Origin: RHKX01 sp963823275
GTDB taxonomy: Bacteria > Actinomycetota > Thermoleophilia > Solirubrobacterales > 70-9
Direction: 5' to 3'
DNA length: 64,000 nucleotides
NCBI GenBank assembly: GCA_963823275.1
Contig: CAWGKW010000001.1
Coordinates: 1,214,310-1,278,309 of the forward strand
The number at the start of each line of letters is the position of its first letter. Positions within the stretch are counted from its first letter, which is position 1. Under the pieces are notes generated by a model. That model saw nothing but the letters and a program-made list of their open reading frames with translations. It was not told the origin of the DNA and ran no database searches. Of the stretch, positions 50,996 through 59,613 are shown one piece after another. The position numbers and the translations under genes are program-made.

Positions 50996-51702
50996 TGCGC
51001 GCCGCCATCCTCGCCGGCGGTCGTGGCACCAGGCTGGCTCCCTATACGACGGTTCTGCCGAAACCGCTCGTGCCGGTGGGGGATCGCCCGATCCTCGAGC
51101 TCATCCTGTGCCAGCTTGCGGCCGCCGGCGTTGATCACGTTGATCTATGCGTCGGCCACCTCGGGGAGCTGATCAAGGCCTACTTCAGTCAGTCGAGGTC
51201 GACTCCCGAGGGGGTCGAGCTGCACTACTACTACGAGGACGAGCCGCTGGGAACCGCCGGTGCGGTGCGGGATCTACCGGCGCCCGAGGGTTCGATGCTG
51301 GTCATGAACGGCGACATCCTGACCACGCTCGACTACTCCGAGCTGATCGCCTTCCATGAGGATCGCGAGGCTGCCCTGACGGTGGCCTCCCATCGCAACG
51401 AGGTGCGGATCGACCTCGGGGTCATCTCGGGTGAGGGGGATCTGATCGAGGATTACGTGGAGAAGCCCACGCTCAGCTACGAGGTCAGCATGGGGATCTA
51501 CGTCTATTCCCCGACGGCGATCGGGCACATCCCCGCCGGCCGATTCGACTTCCCAGACCTGGTCCTCGCCCTGATCGAGTCGGGGGAGCGGGTGTGCAAG
51601 TACCCCTTCGAGGGTCCCTGGTACGACATCGGCACCGCGGGCCAGTTGGAGCAGGCGACTGCCGCATACGAGAAGAAGCCGAGGTTGTACGACCCCGGCT
51701 GA
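50995..51702 (+). CDS. Sugar nucleotidyltransferase
   Basis: A 235-residue NTP transferase, similar to mannose-1-phosphate guanylyl- and glucose-1-phosphate thymidylyltransferases. The signature AAILAGGRGTRLAPYTTVLP is followed by KPLVPVGDRPILELILCQL, the substrate loop EDEPLGTAGAVRDLP, the metal-binding aspartate in MLVMNGDILTTLDYSE and the FDFPDLVLALIESGERVCKY region. It lacks the C-terminal beta-helix of acetyltransferase fusions. The ATG shares its first base with the stop of the epimerase gene. The sugar is not predictable. Confidence 0.9.
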   Translation: MRAAILAGGRGTRLAPYTTVLPKPLVPVGDRPILELILCQLAAAGVDHVDLCVGHLGELIKAYFSQSRSTPEGVELHYYYEDEPLGTAGAVRDLPAPEGSMLVMNGDILTTLDYSELIAFHEDREAALTVASHRNEVRIDLGVISGEGDLIEDYVEKPTLSYEVSMGIYVYSPTAIGHIPAGRFDFPDLVLALIESGERVCKYPFEGPWYDIGTAGQLEQATAAYEKKPRLYDPG

Positions 51703-51832
51703 GGTCACGGCCCGGGAACCCCTACAGTTGGCGGTCGAGGAAGTCCCGTGTCGTAAGGGGTCGACGCCGTTGCATCGACCGGTCACGGGACGGAGCGCAT
51801 CTCACACGCGCTGAAACCGTTCTGGGGGTTGG

Positions 51833-54031
51833 ATGCTTTCACGATCAATAGGGGCGACGCCGCTCGTTGCCGTGCTCGGTCTTCTGGCCACGATCGGGGC
51901 GCCGGCGGCCGGTGCGCACGGTCTCGAGGATCTGCTCCCCCGGGGGGCCGCCGAGGCGGAGATCAGACAGCTTGAGACGACGGTGCTCGGCTCTGAACAC
52001 GCGGCTGAGCATGCCGCTCTTCGCGCGGCCGAGCGGAGCGGCCCACTGAAGCAGGGCAGCGGCCGCGACGCCCTCTCTTCACAGGGCGCTCCAGCGCTCC
52101 CGTCCAACGGCCCACCCGCCGAGGTCGGCGAATGGACCGAGGCACCGTTCTCCATTCCGACCTTCGCGATCCACATGGCGATGCTGCCAACCGGTAAAGC
52201 GCTGATCTGGGGCCGACCTCCAGGGGATGGGGGTGGCGATCCGGCGATCCCCAACGTCGGGGAGGCCACACTCTGGTCGCCGTGGCTCGGGACCGGGCCG
52301 GAGGCATTCACGGACGTCGCTCCTCCGGTGATCGACGTCGATGGCCCCGGAGGTCAGCCGCCGGGGGCTGCTCCCTTCTACTGCTCCGGGATGTCGCTTC
52401 TGCCGTCGGGGGAGGTCCTGGTGATGGGCGGGAATCTGGTCTACCCGAACACCTCCCCGGATGACTCCTACACCGACTTCGGTGGATTGCCCACCGTCTT
52501 CACGTTCGACCCGTTCAGCGAGACCTGGCTGCAACAGCCGGACATGGCGCAGGGCCGCTGGTATCCGACCCAGGTTCTGCTTCCCGACGGTCGAACCGTG
52601 GTTGCGGGGGGATACACGGATGCGGCGCCGGGGGCCGTCCAGAACACCAAGATTGAGGTGTTCAATCCGTCCTCGACCATCGGAGGCCTGGGTTCGGTCG
52701 AGGAGGAGCCGAGTGCCGAACACCAGGGCCTGGGCCTCTACCCGCACCTGTTCTCGGTTGGCGACGATGTGATTCGACTCGGTCCGCAGCAGTTCCAGAC
52801 CGCCCTCCTCGATACGGCGACCTTCACCTGGGACGAGGCCCTGCCGGACATGTCCCGGGGGCGGCAGGCGGGTACCGCATTTCGACGCCCCGGGGAGCCG
52901 GCCGGCTCCGACCGGTTCACCACGCTGGGCGGCTATGGCGTCCCCGTGGACGGCGAGACCTTTCAGCCTGCAACCGGCACGAGCGAAACGATCGATGCCG
53001 CCGATCCCTCTCCGGCCTGGGTCGCCGATGCCGAGCTGAACGTTCCGAGGGCGAATGCCAACACCGTGCTGCTCCCGGATGGATCGATGGTCGAGGTCGG
53101 GGGCGGCAGCGGCTATGAGAAGGGTTTCGGCGGCTACGTGACCTACGCCGACGGTCGAGCCAGGCAGATCGAGGTCTTCGACCCCGCCACGAACGAGTGG
53201 ATTCTCGGCCCGGCTCAGCAGGAGGATCGGGCCTACCATTCGACGGCGGTTCTGCTGCCCGACGGGCGAGTCCTCTCGGCCGGGGATGACTTTCACGAGC
53301 CGCAGCCGAACGGAGAGAAGAGCCTCACCGATACGGCCGAGATCTACTCGCCGCCCTACCTCTTCCAGGACAAGCGACCGGTCATCGATTCCGCGCCGGC
53401 CACCGTCAACTGGGGCGACACGTTCGGGGTCGCGAGCGATAGCGCGGACATTCAGCGAGCCGTGTTGATGGCCCCGTCCGCCGTGACCCACGCGGTCGAT
53501 ATGAGCCAGCGCCACGTCGAGCTGGACGTGGTCGACACGGTCGACGGTCGCGGTATCAACGTCGTTTCTCCGCCCTCTCCTAGGGTGGCGCCGCCGGGCT
53601 ATTACATGCTGTTTCTGCTCGACGGCTCGGGCGTCCCCTCGGTCGCGAGCTGGGTGAGGATCGACCCGACCGCCCCGGATCGACCCACCGTTGAGCCCCT
53701 CCCACCGCCCCCTCCACCCCCACCGCCCCCTCCACCCCCGGTTGATCTCAGTAGCCGCCTCGAGAGAATCGACCCCGTCAGGCTCGGTGGGCGCTCGATC
53801 ATCGTCGGGGAGGCCGGCGGACCCGTGGCCGCTGCGATCACACTCAGATTCGGGGACGGCGGATCGAGGACCCTGAGCCCCGAGGATGCGCGGGGTTTTG
53901 AACTCAGGCACCGGTACGAAAAGCGGGGCCGCTACGTCGTCCGCCTGATCGTTGACGATCGCGTTCGCGATGTCGAGATGGCGAAACGGGCGGCCGTGGT
54001 GAAGCCGAAGCGGCGACAGCTCGCTCAGTAG
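51833..54031 (+). CDS. Secreted galactose-oxidase-like copper radical oxidase
   Basis: A 732-residue exported protein. After the signal peptide (LVAVLGLLATIGAPAAGA) a Kelch-type propeller holds the residues of copper radical oxidases: Cys184 (PFYCSGMSLLPSGEVLVMGG) that crosslinks to Tyr244 (GRWYPTQVLLPDGRTVVAGG), Tyr468 and His469 (DRAYHSTAVLLPDGRVLSAG), and His553 (VTHAVDMSQRHVEL), matching galactose oxidase Cys228, Tyr272, Tyr495, His496 and His581. The end of the catalytic part, PGYYMLFLLDGSGVPSVASW, also matches. A polyproline linker (residues about 624-640) leads to a PKD-like domain (ITLRFGDGGSRTLSPEDA). It probably oxidises primary alcohols of a secreted glycan; in Streptomyces, GlxA works with a glycan synthase. 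Confidence 0.9.
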   Translation: MLSRSIGATPLVAVLGLLATIGAPAAGAHGLEDLLPRGAAEAEIRQLETTVLGSEHAAEHAALRAAERSGPLKQGSGRDALSSQGAPALPSNGPPAEVGEWTEAPFSIPTFAIHMAMLPTGKALIWGRPPGDGGGDPAIPNVGEATLWSPWLGTGPEAFTDVAPPVIDVDGPGGQPPGAAPFYCSGMSLLPSGEVLVMGGNLVYPNTSPDDSYTDFGGLPTVFTFDPFSETWLQQPDMAQGRWYPTQVLLPDGRTVVAGGYTDAAPGAVQNTKIEVFNPSSTIGGLGSVEEEPSAEHQGLGLYPHLFSVGDDVIRLGPQQFQTALLDTATFTWDEALPDMSRGRQAGTAFRRPGEPAGSDRFTTLGGYGVPVDGETFQPATGTSETIDAADPSPAWVADAELNVPRANANTVLLPDGSMVEVGGGSGYEKGFGGYVTYADGRARQIEVFDPATNEWILGPAQQEDRAYHSTAVLLPDGRVLSAGDDFHEPQPNGEKSLTDTAEIYSPPYLFQDKRPVIDSAPATVNWGDTFGVASDSADIQRAVLMAPSAVTHAVDMSQRHVELDVVDTVDGRGINVVSPPSPRVAPPGYYMLFLLDGSGVPSVASWVRIDPTAPDRPTVEPLPPPPPPPPPPPPPVDLSSRLERIDPVRLGGRSIIVGEAGGPVAAAITLRFGDGGSRTLSPEDARGFELRHRYEKRGRYVVRLIVDDRVRDVEMAKRAAVVKPKRRQLAQ

Positions 54032-54047
54032 CGTCGCTCGCTGGATC

Positions 54048-54053
54048 TAGAAT
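54048..54053 (+). promoter_or_regulatory. Putative -10 element of the GHL15-like gene
   Basis: TAGAAT lies seven bases before the ATG at 54061 and overlaps an alternative upstream ATG at 54052. No Shine-Dalgarno is present. It favours the later start and a leaderless transcript separate from the oxidase gene. Confidence 0.45.
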
Positions 54054-54060
54054 GCCATCC

Positions 54061-55395
54061 ATGGATGGCAAGAACGCACCGGATGAGCGCCGCGGCAGTC
54101 CAGCGCCTCGCTCGTCGCGGCGTCGCCTGGGCCTGGCTGTGTGCCTGGCGGCGGCCCTGGGGTTCACGGTCACGTCGTTGGCGTCGGCGGGTCGTAGCTC
54201 ACCCGAAGCCGGGACGTCTGAGACCGAGGGCAATCCGCTTCGGCCTCATCCCGGGGGTTCGATACCGCTTATCAAGGATGCTCAGACAGCGTTCGCCGTG
54301 CGGTTCATCAAGCGTCCGACCCGCAGCGAGAAGCGGTTCATGACCAGGGCATACGCCGAGTTCAGGGGCTACCCGCCCTTTCATGACCGCGCCCTCAGGT
54401 GGGGTCCTCCCAGCGACTTCTACCAGGACCTCTACGCCATCTACAACGACGATCGGGGTGACGGTTCGCCGAATCGCTCCACGATCGAGCGGCACCCGGG
54501 ATGGGTGCTCCGCGATGCCGACGGCAACCCGCTCTTCATCCCCTATGCGTGTCAGGCCGGTTCCTGCCCAGCCTATGCCGCCGACCCGGGCAACCGCGCC
54601 TGGCGCCGATCGTTCATTCGCCGGGCGCGGCGGGAGGTGGAGAAGGGCTACTCCGGCCTCTACATCGACAACGTGAACCTGTTTCTTCGCGTCGGCGACG
54701 GAACGGGTTCAGAGGTCGTCCCGGTCGACCCACGGACGGGTCAGCCGATGACGCTTCGCGCATGGCGCGGCTACGTGGCGGGTTTCGTCGAACAGGTCGA
54801 AAGAGAGCTCCCCGGTCTGAGAATCACCCACAACCCGATCTGGTACGCGCCGAGCGGCAACCGGCGGGTTCGAGACGCCCTGAAGGCGGCTGACCGGATT
54901 GAGATCGAGCGAGGGCTGAGCGACCCCGGGTTGGGCTCGGGTACCGGCCGGTTCAGCTACGAAACGATGCTGGAGCACGTCGAAATGCTCCACCGGCTCG
55001 GAAAGCGAATCATCTCCCAGCCATACGGACTCGACCCGGCTCGGCGCCGTTTCGAGCTCGCCTCGGTCTTTCTGGTCCTGAGACGGGGCGACTCGATCGC
55101 CAGCGATCTCGGCACCGAGCCGGGGAGTTACTGGCCCGGTTGGGATGTGGACCTCGGCCGACCCAGGGCCGAGCGGTGGGAGTGGGGTGGACTGCTGAGA
55201 AGGGACTTCGAACATGGGGTGGCACTGGTCAATCCCCCCGGCTCCGGTTCCGTGACGGTCAACCTGAATCGTCCGATGACGGATCTCGAGGGCTCCACGG
55301 TGACCTCGGTCCAGCTTGCGGCCGGATCGGGATCGGTTCTCCGCGGCAGCCCACAGTCGGTTGACTCGGTCGCGGCCCTGGGGTCCGATGGCTGA
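54061..55395 (+). CDS. Putative secreted glycosidase, GHL15-like
   Basis: A 444-residue exported protein similar to the hypothetical glycosyl hydrolase 15 (GHL15) family, a TIM-barrel group. The N-terminus has a signal anchor (LGLAVCLAAALGFTVTSLAS). Conserved with the paralogue at 61286 are DFYQDLYAIYNDDR, HPGWVLRDADGNPLFIPYAC, Asp203 in YSGLYIDNVNLF, Glu281/Glu283 in RIEIERGLSDPG, and ALVNPPGSGSVTVNLN. Asp203 and a glutamate of that pair are the natural catalytic candidates. The cysteines of FIPYACQAGSCPAYAAD may pair. It overlaps the following glycosyltransferase. It probably trims or releases the glycan. Confidence 0.82.
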   Translation: MDGKNAPDERRGSPAPRSSRRRLGLAVCLAAALGFTVTSLASAGRSSPEAGTSETEGNPLRPHPGGSIPLIKDAQTAFAVRFIKRPTRSEKRFMTRAYAEFRGYPPFHDRALRWGPPSDFYQDLYAIYNDDRGDGSPNRSTIERHPGWVLRDADGNPLFIPYACQAGSCPAYAADPGNRAWRRSFIRRARREVEKGYSGLYIDNVNLFLRVGDGTGSEVVPVDPRTGQPMTLRAWRGYVAGFVEQVERELPGLRITHNPIWYAPSGNRRVRDALKAADRIEIERGLSDPGLGSGTGRFSYETMLEHVEMLHRLGKRIISQPYGLDPARRRFELASVFLVLRRGDSIASDLGTEPGSYWPGWDVDLGRPRAERWEWGGLLRRDFEHGVALVNPPGSGSVTVNLNRPMTDLEGSTVTSVQLAAGSGSVLRGSPQSVDSVAALGSDG

Positions 55396-56476
55396 ACCGC
55401 GGATCCTCGTCGTCGGTCCGCTCGGCCCACCTCACATCGAAGATCAGGTCCTCGGGCTTGCCGAGCGTGATGTCGATGTGATCGTCGGAGGGAACTCGCT
55501 GCCCGACCTCGATGACATGGTGATCGAGGCGGCGGGTATCGCAGTCCACCGGGCTCCTGATCTGCGACTGGGAACACCATGGGGGATGACGGCGGCCATC
55601 CGCTGGCTGCGCCGGCTGATCGCCGAGATCAAGCCCGATCTGGTCCACGCGCATTGGCTCCCCGGGTTCGGCTTCGCCGCAGCCATGTGCGATTCCAGGC
55701 CGCTCGTCGTCTCGGCGTGGGGCTCCGATGTCTACCGCGCCCGGGGGCTGAAGAAGGCGGCGCGGGCGCCTCGCGGTCAGAAGGGCGGACCTCGTCCTTG
55801 CCGATTCGGTCGACCTGCTGGACCGCTGCATCGCCCTCGGGGCCGACCCGGCTGCGGTCGCGGAGATCCAGTGGGGGGTGGACCTCTCGCTCTTCTCTCC
55901 CTCCGACGATCGTCAGGCGCTCAAGCGCAGGCTCGGATTGGGCCCGGACCCGTCATCCTCAGCCCTCGCTCACTGATGCCGGTGTACAACATCCCGACCA
56001 TCATCAAGGCCTTCGGAGAGGTTGCCGACACTCACCCCGAGGTGCAACTCGTGATCAAGCACATGGGCGCTGAACTGCTCGAGCTTCCGCCGATCCCTCA
56101 TTCCGAGCGGGTGCACAAGATCGGCAAGGTTCCGTATCGGGACATGGCCGACTACTACCGCGCGGCGGACGTCTGCGTCTCGGCAACCTCCTCGGACAGC
56201 TCCCCACGCTCGATCTGGGAGGCGATGGCATGCGGGACCCCATGCGTCGTCTCGGATCTGCCCTGGGTCGGGGAGATGTTGACGCCGGGCGAAGACGTGG
56301 TGACGAGCCCGGTTGATTCGGCGCGACTTGCTGCGGCGATCACCCACCTGATCGATGACCGCGGGTTCGCGGAGAACCTCGCCGACAACGCCCGCCGGGT
56401 GATCGCTTCCAATCTCGATCGTGAGGTTCAGCTGGATCGGCTTCATTCCCACTACCTGAGGCTGTTGGGTTCATGA
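55388..56476 (+). CDS. Glycosyltransferase, family 4-like (frameshifted)
   Basis: A 362-residue GT-B glycosyltransferase. The N-terminal domain has EPRILVVGPLGPPHIEDQVL and PDLVHAHWLPGFGFAAAM; the middle has ADLVLADSVDLLDRC and GADPAAVAEIQWGVDLSLFS; the donor domain has VILSPRSLMPVYNIPTIIKA and TSSDSSPRSIWEAMACGTPC with the family E-x7-E. The middle lies in another frame: one extra C near 55770 and one missing G near 55940 cancel. The ATG overlaps the preceding stop. The stop overlaps the next gene (ATGA), so it belongs to one transcription unit. Confidence 0.88.
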   Translation: MAEPRILVVGPLGPPHIEDQVLGLAERDVDVIVGGNSLPDLDDMVIEAAGIAVHRAPDLRLGTPWGMTAAIRWLRRLIAEIKPDLVHAHWLPGFGFAAAMCDSRPLVVSAWGSDVYRARGLKKAARAPRGQKGGPRPCRFGRPAGPLHRPRGRPGCGRGDPVGGGPLALLSLRRSSGAQAQARIGPGPVILSPRSLMPVYNIPTIIKAFGEVADTHPEVQLVIKHMGAELLELPPIPHSERVHKIGKVPYRDMADYYRAADVCVSATSSDSSPRSIWEAMACGTPCVVSDLPWVGEMLTPGEDVVTSPVDSARLAAAITHLIDDRGFAENLADNARRVIASNLDREVQLDRLHSHYLRLLGS

Positions 56477-58215
56477 GCAGCTCAGACGGCGGCTCGACGG
56501 GTCAGGGCACGCCGCGGATTGCCGTGATCGTGCCCTGCTTCAACGACGGGATGCTCCTGGTTGAGGCCCTCGGCTCGATCAGCGAGGCTGAGCCGATCGA
56601 GGTCGTCGTGGTCGACGACGGATCCACCGATCCCGAGACCGCCGCCGCGTTGAACATCGTCGAGGGGGGGTCGACGACCGTCATCCGTCATGACGAAAAC
56701 AGGGGCGTGTCCGCCGCCAGGAACACCGCCCTGCACGCATGCGAGGCTGAGTTCGTCGTCCCACTCGACGCCGACGATCTCCTGCTCGACGGGATCCTGG
56801 CCGAGTTGGCCGATCGCCTCGAGTCCGAGCCGGCCGCCGCCGTCTCTTACGGTGACTACCTGGAGTTCTCCAGCGAAGGGCCCGAGCTGACCCTGCGGCG
56901 GGCCCCGGAGCGCATCGACGGGTTTCGAATCGTCCACGTCAACGAGTACCCACCGCTGGCGATGTTCCGCCGCGAGCTGTTGGTCGACCTCGGTGGTTGG
57001 AAAAGGGTCGGCGAGGGCCTTGACGCCCACTCTGATTGGGGGCTGTGGATGACCCTTGCCGAGCACGAGGCGACCGGCGTCTATCTCGGAGCCGAGAAGA
57101 TCACATACCTGCATCGAGAGCATGGATTCCGCCTGGCGACACAGGCGCGGGAGCATCACCGCGAGCTCTACGAGGGGCTGAAGCAGGCTCACCCGAGGCT
57201 GTTCACCGAGCTCTCCCTGCGGCGGCGGACCTCGGACCTCGGATTCTGCCGTCGGCTCCTGTACCCGGCGGTCTACGGGCAGCGTCACGCGATGCGCCCA
57301 CTCGGCAGGCGCGTTCGCGACGTTCTCGACCGATTCGGCGTCTGGTCGCCGCAGTACCGGCTCGGAGAGGAGGAGAGAGCAACCCTTCAGGCACTGGTCC
57401 GCGGCACCCGTGCTCGTGCCGCTCGGAGGTACAGTGACCGGATGGAAACGACTTCGGATGACGCACGACAGGAGCGGGAGCGCGAGTTCCACGATCGATC
57501 CTACGGCGAGGGCGTGTACGACACCCGCCCGGCACGCCGTTTCTACTCAGTCGCGGCGGCTGGATACCGCCACTACGAGGAGAGGATCGCCTCGAACGCA
57601 GCGGACACCGACATCCTCGAGTACGGCTGCGGGCAGGGGAGCTATGCATTCATGCTCGCCGGCCTCGGGGCTCGAGTCACGGGAATCGACATCTCGCCGG
57701 TCGCAATCGAGATCGCCGAGCGGCAGGCGGTCGATGAGGGTCTGGGTGACAGCACCAGCTTCGCCGTCATGGACGCTGAGGATCTCGACTTCCCGGACGA
57801 CTCGTTCGATCTGATCTGCGGCGGCGGGATTCTTCATCACATCGACCTTGCCAAGGGGTACTCCGAGATCGCGCGAACCCTCCGCCCGGGCGGCAGGGCC
57901 GTCTTCCTCGAGGCGCTTGGGCACAACCCGCTGATCAACGCCTATCGCAATCGGACCCCCGAACAGCGAACCGAGGACGAACATCCCCTGGTGATGAACG
58001 ACGTTGCCTACGCGCATGAGTTCTTTGGCGAGGTCGACTGCAGGTTCTTCAATCTGGCCACGATCGCGGCGTTTCCGTTCGCCCGAATGCCGGGCTTCGA
58101 CAGCCTCGTCGGCGGTCTCGATCGCATCGACCAGGCCGCCTTTCGGAGATTGCCCAGGCTCCGCAAGCACGCCTGGATGCTGGCGGTCGAGATGTCGGCC
58201 CCGAGTAAGGGCTAA
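56473..58215 (+). CDS. Glycosyltransferase 2 joined to SAM methyltransferase (fusion or two genes)
   Basis: One open frame of 580 residues with two domains. Residues 1-320 are a GT-A glycosyltransferase of family 2 (IAVIVPCFNDGMLLVEALGS, VVVVDDGSTDPETAAAL, VVPLDADDLLLDG with D-x-D-like aspartates). Residues 325-580 are a methyltransferase (ILEYGCGQGSYAFMLAGLGA, VMDAEDLDFPDDSFDLICGG, TLRPGGRAVFLEAL). The join at about 57430-57442 carries TACAGT six bases before an in-frame ATG, plus a nearby GGAGG and an out-of-frame TGA at 57435. It may be two genes fused by an indel. The methyltransferase could cap the glycan. Stop overlaps the opposite gene. Confidence 0.85.
   Translation: MSSSDGGSTGQGTPRIAVIVPCFNDGMLLVEALGSISEAEPIEVVVVDDGSTDPETAAALNIVEGGSTTVIRHDENRGVSAARNTALHACEAEFVVPLDADDLLLDGILAELADRLESEPAAAVSYGDYLEFSSEGPELTLRRAPERIDGFRIVHVNEYPPLAMFRRELLVDLGGWKRVGEGLDAHSDWGLWMTLAEHEATGVYLGAEKITYLHREHGFRLATQAREHHRELYEGLKQAHPRLFTELSLRRRTSDLGFCRRLLYPAVYGQRHAMRPLGRRVRDVLDRFGVWSPQYRLGEEERATLQALVRGTRARAARRYSDRMETTSDDARQEREREFHDRSYGEGVYDTRPARRFYSVAAAGYRHYEERIASNAADTDILEYGCGQGSYAFMLAGLGARVTGIDISPVAIEIAERQAVDEGLGDSTSFAVMDAEDLDFPDDSFDLICGGGILHHIDLAKGYSEIARTLRPGGRAVFLEALGHNPLINAYRNRTPEQRTEDEHPLVMNDVAYAHEFFGEVDCRFFNLATIAAFPFARMPGFDSLVGGLDRIDQAAFRRLPRLRKHAWMLAVEMSAPSKG
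57430..57435 (+). promoter_or_regulatory. Possible internal -10 element before the methyltransferase domain
   Basis: TACAGT lies six bases before the ATG at 57442, at the exact boundary of the two domains. It resembles the start signals of other genes here. GGAGG at 57425-57429 could also serve as a Shine-Dalgarno for the same ATG. Confidence 0.35.
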
Positions 58216-59597
58216 CCCGTGCGCGAAGCAGCGGCGGGCACCTGAGACGCGCCCGCTTGTTCGCCTGAAGGTCGGCTCATCGTGGCGACCCAGATCAGCG
58301 CCGCCACGAGCCACAGGTGCCGCCAGTGGAGGGTGTCGACGAAGAAGCTGTTGGCGATCAACCCGACCCATGCACCGAGCAGGGCGGCCGACCCGATGCC
58401 ATAGGCCGATCGCCCGGCCGCCGCGTTGCTGATCGCCAATCCGAGCGTTCCCACCGCCAACACCAAGAACGCCAGGAGGCCGAAGACCCCCTCCTCGGCG
58501 AACACCCTTACGTAGGTGCTGTGCGCGCCGTATTGAACGACCGGCTCGAACTGACCCGGACCGATTCCGAGGGGCTTCTCCTGGGCGAGCCTCAGCCCCG
58601 CCTCCTGGGCGCCGAAGCGCTCATTGTCGTACTGCTGGAGGCTCGCCCGCTCCTCCAGAAAGCTGTCGGATCCGGTCAGGACCACCGTTGCCGCCGTGGC
58701 GAAACCCGCGAACGCGACCACCGACAGGACGAGCGCCAATCGTGCCCCGCCCTCGCGCCGAAGCACCAGCATTCCGATCATGACCACGGTGCCGATCCCC
58801 AGGTTCAGCCAAGCGGCCCGCGAGAAGCTGAAGATCACCCCGACGAAGAGAAGCAGGAGGATCGACGTCTTCAGGATCGTTCCGATCTTGAGCAGGCGCG
58901 GACGCAGGATCTCCTCGATCATGATCAGCGCCGCAGGGACCATGAACGGTCCAAAGACGTTCGCGTCCTTGAACAGGCCGCGCGCGCGAGTCTCCTGGTA
59001 GACGAGGTAGTCGCTTCCCGGGAACCCGCCGAACAACGCGCCCATCGCCAGCACGACCGAAGCGGTTGCCGCGATCAGGTAACCGATCAGAATCAGCCTG
59101 GCGTTGCGCTCCGATCGGACGTAGCTCGTCAGCCAGACGGCGAACAGTGCCAGGTAGAGGGTTATGGTGAAGAAGAACATGGCCCGCGCGGGATCGACCG
59201 CCTCCAGGGCTGAGAGGACGTTGAGGGCGATGAAGGCGCCAAGCGAGCCGAGGATGATCATCGGCAGGCGCTCGAGGTCCATCCGGCCGGTGGCGGCGGC
59301 AATCGCGATGACGATGAAGAAGACCGCGTCAGGGGGTGCCGGCTCGACATTGACCACCCCGAGCAGGCACATGCCCAGCATCACGGCGGCGTCGTAACGT
59401 GTGATCGCCAGCGCTACGATCGTCGAGAACGCCAAGCCCCCGGCGAGAATGAAGCTCAGCGACGGCAGCGGGTAGCGATAGGTGGCCACCGAGATCGCGA
59501 GTCCGACCAGCAGCGCGAGCGATGCCGGCAGGAGCGCCGCTCGGATCCGAGTCGGGCCGATCCTCGGCTCGGGGATGAAATGATGCGTCGATCCCAT
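58212..59597 (-). CDS. O-antigen ligase/polymerase (Wzy/WaaL family)
   Basis: A 461-residue membrane protein with about eleven helices and the O-antigen ligase signature. Helices include ALLPASLALLVGLAISVATY and ASVVLAMGALFGGFPGSDYL. ARGLFKDANVFGPFMVPAAL and SFSRAAWLNLGIGTVVMIGM are typical of the large loop region; the late segment GIGPGQFEPVVQYGAHSTYV with HSTYVRVFAEEGVFGLL is the conserved H-[NS]-x-x-[LY] motif of ligases. It joins or polymerises glycan repeat units on the outside. The start at ATG 59597 leaves a 16-base gap to the divergent flippase. The stop overlaps the neighbour in CTAA. Confidence 0.9.
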   Translation of the reverse strand: MGSTHHFIPEPRIGPTRIRAALLPASLALLVGLAISVATYRYPLPSLSFILAGGLAFSTIVALAITRYDAAVMLGMCLLGVVNVEPAPPDAVFFIVIAIAAATGRMDLERLPMIILGSLGAFIALNVLSALEAVDPARAMFFFTITLYLALFAVWLTSYVRSERNARLILIGYLIAATASVVLAMGALFGGFPGSDYLVYQETRARGLFKDANVFGPFMVPAALIMIEEILRPRLLKIGTILKTSILLLLFVGVIFSFSRAAWLNLGIGTVVMIGMLVLRREGGARLALVLSVVAFAGFATAATVVLTGSDSFLEERASLQQYDNERFGAQEAGLRLAQEKPLGIGPGQFEPVVQYGAHSTYVRVFAEEGVFGLLAFLVLAVGTLGLAISNAAAGRSAYGIGSAALLGAWVGLIANSFFVDTLHWRHLWLVAALIWVATMSRPSGEQAGASQVPAAASRTG

Positions 59598-59613
59598 CGG
59601 GAACGTAAGCCTA

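Noticed and set aside
54052..54060. ATG at 54052 as start of the GHL15-like gene.
   Set aside because: It overlaps the TAGAAT hexamer; ATG at 54061 is at the favoured distance.
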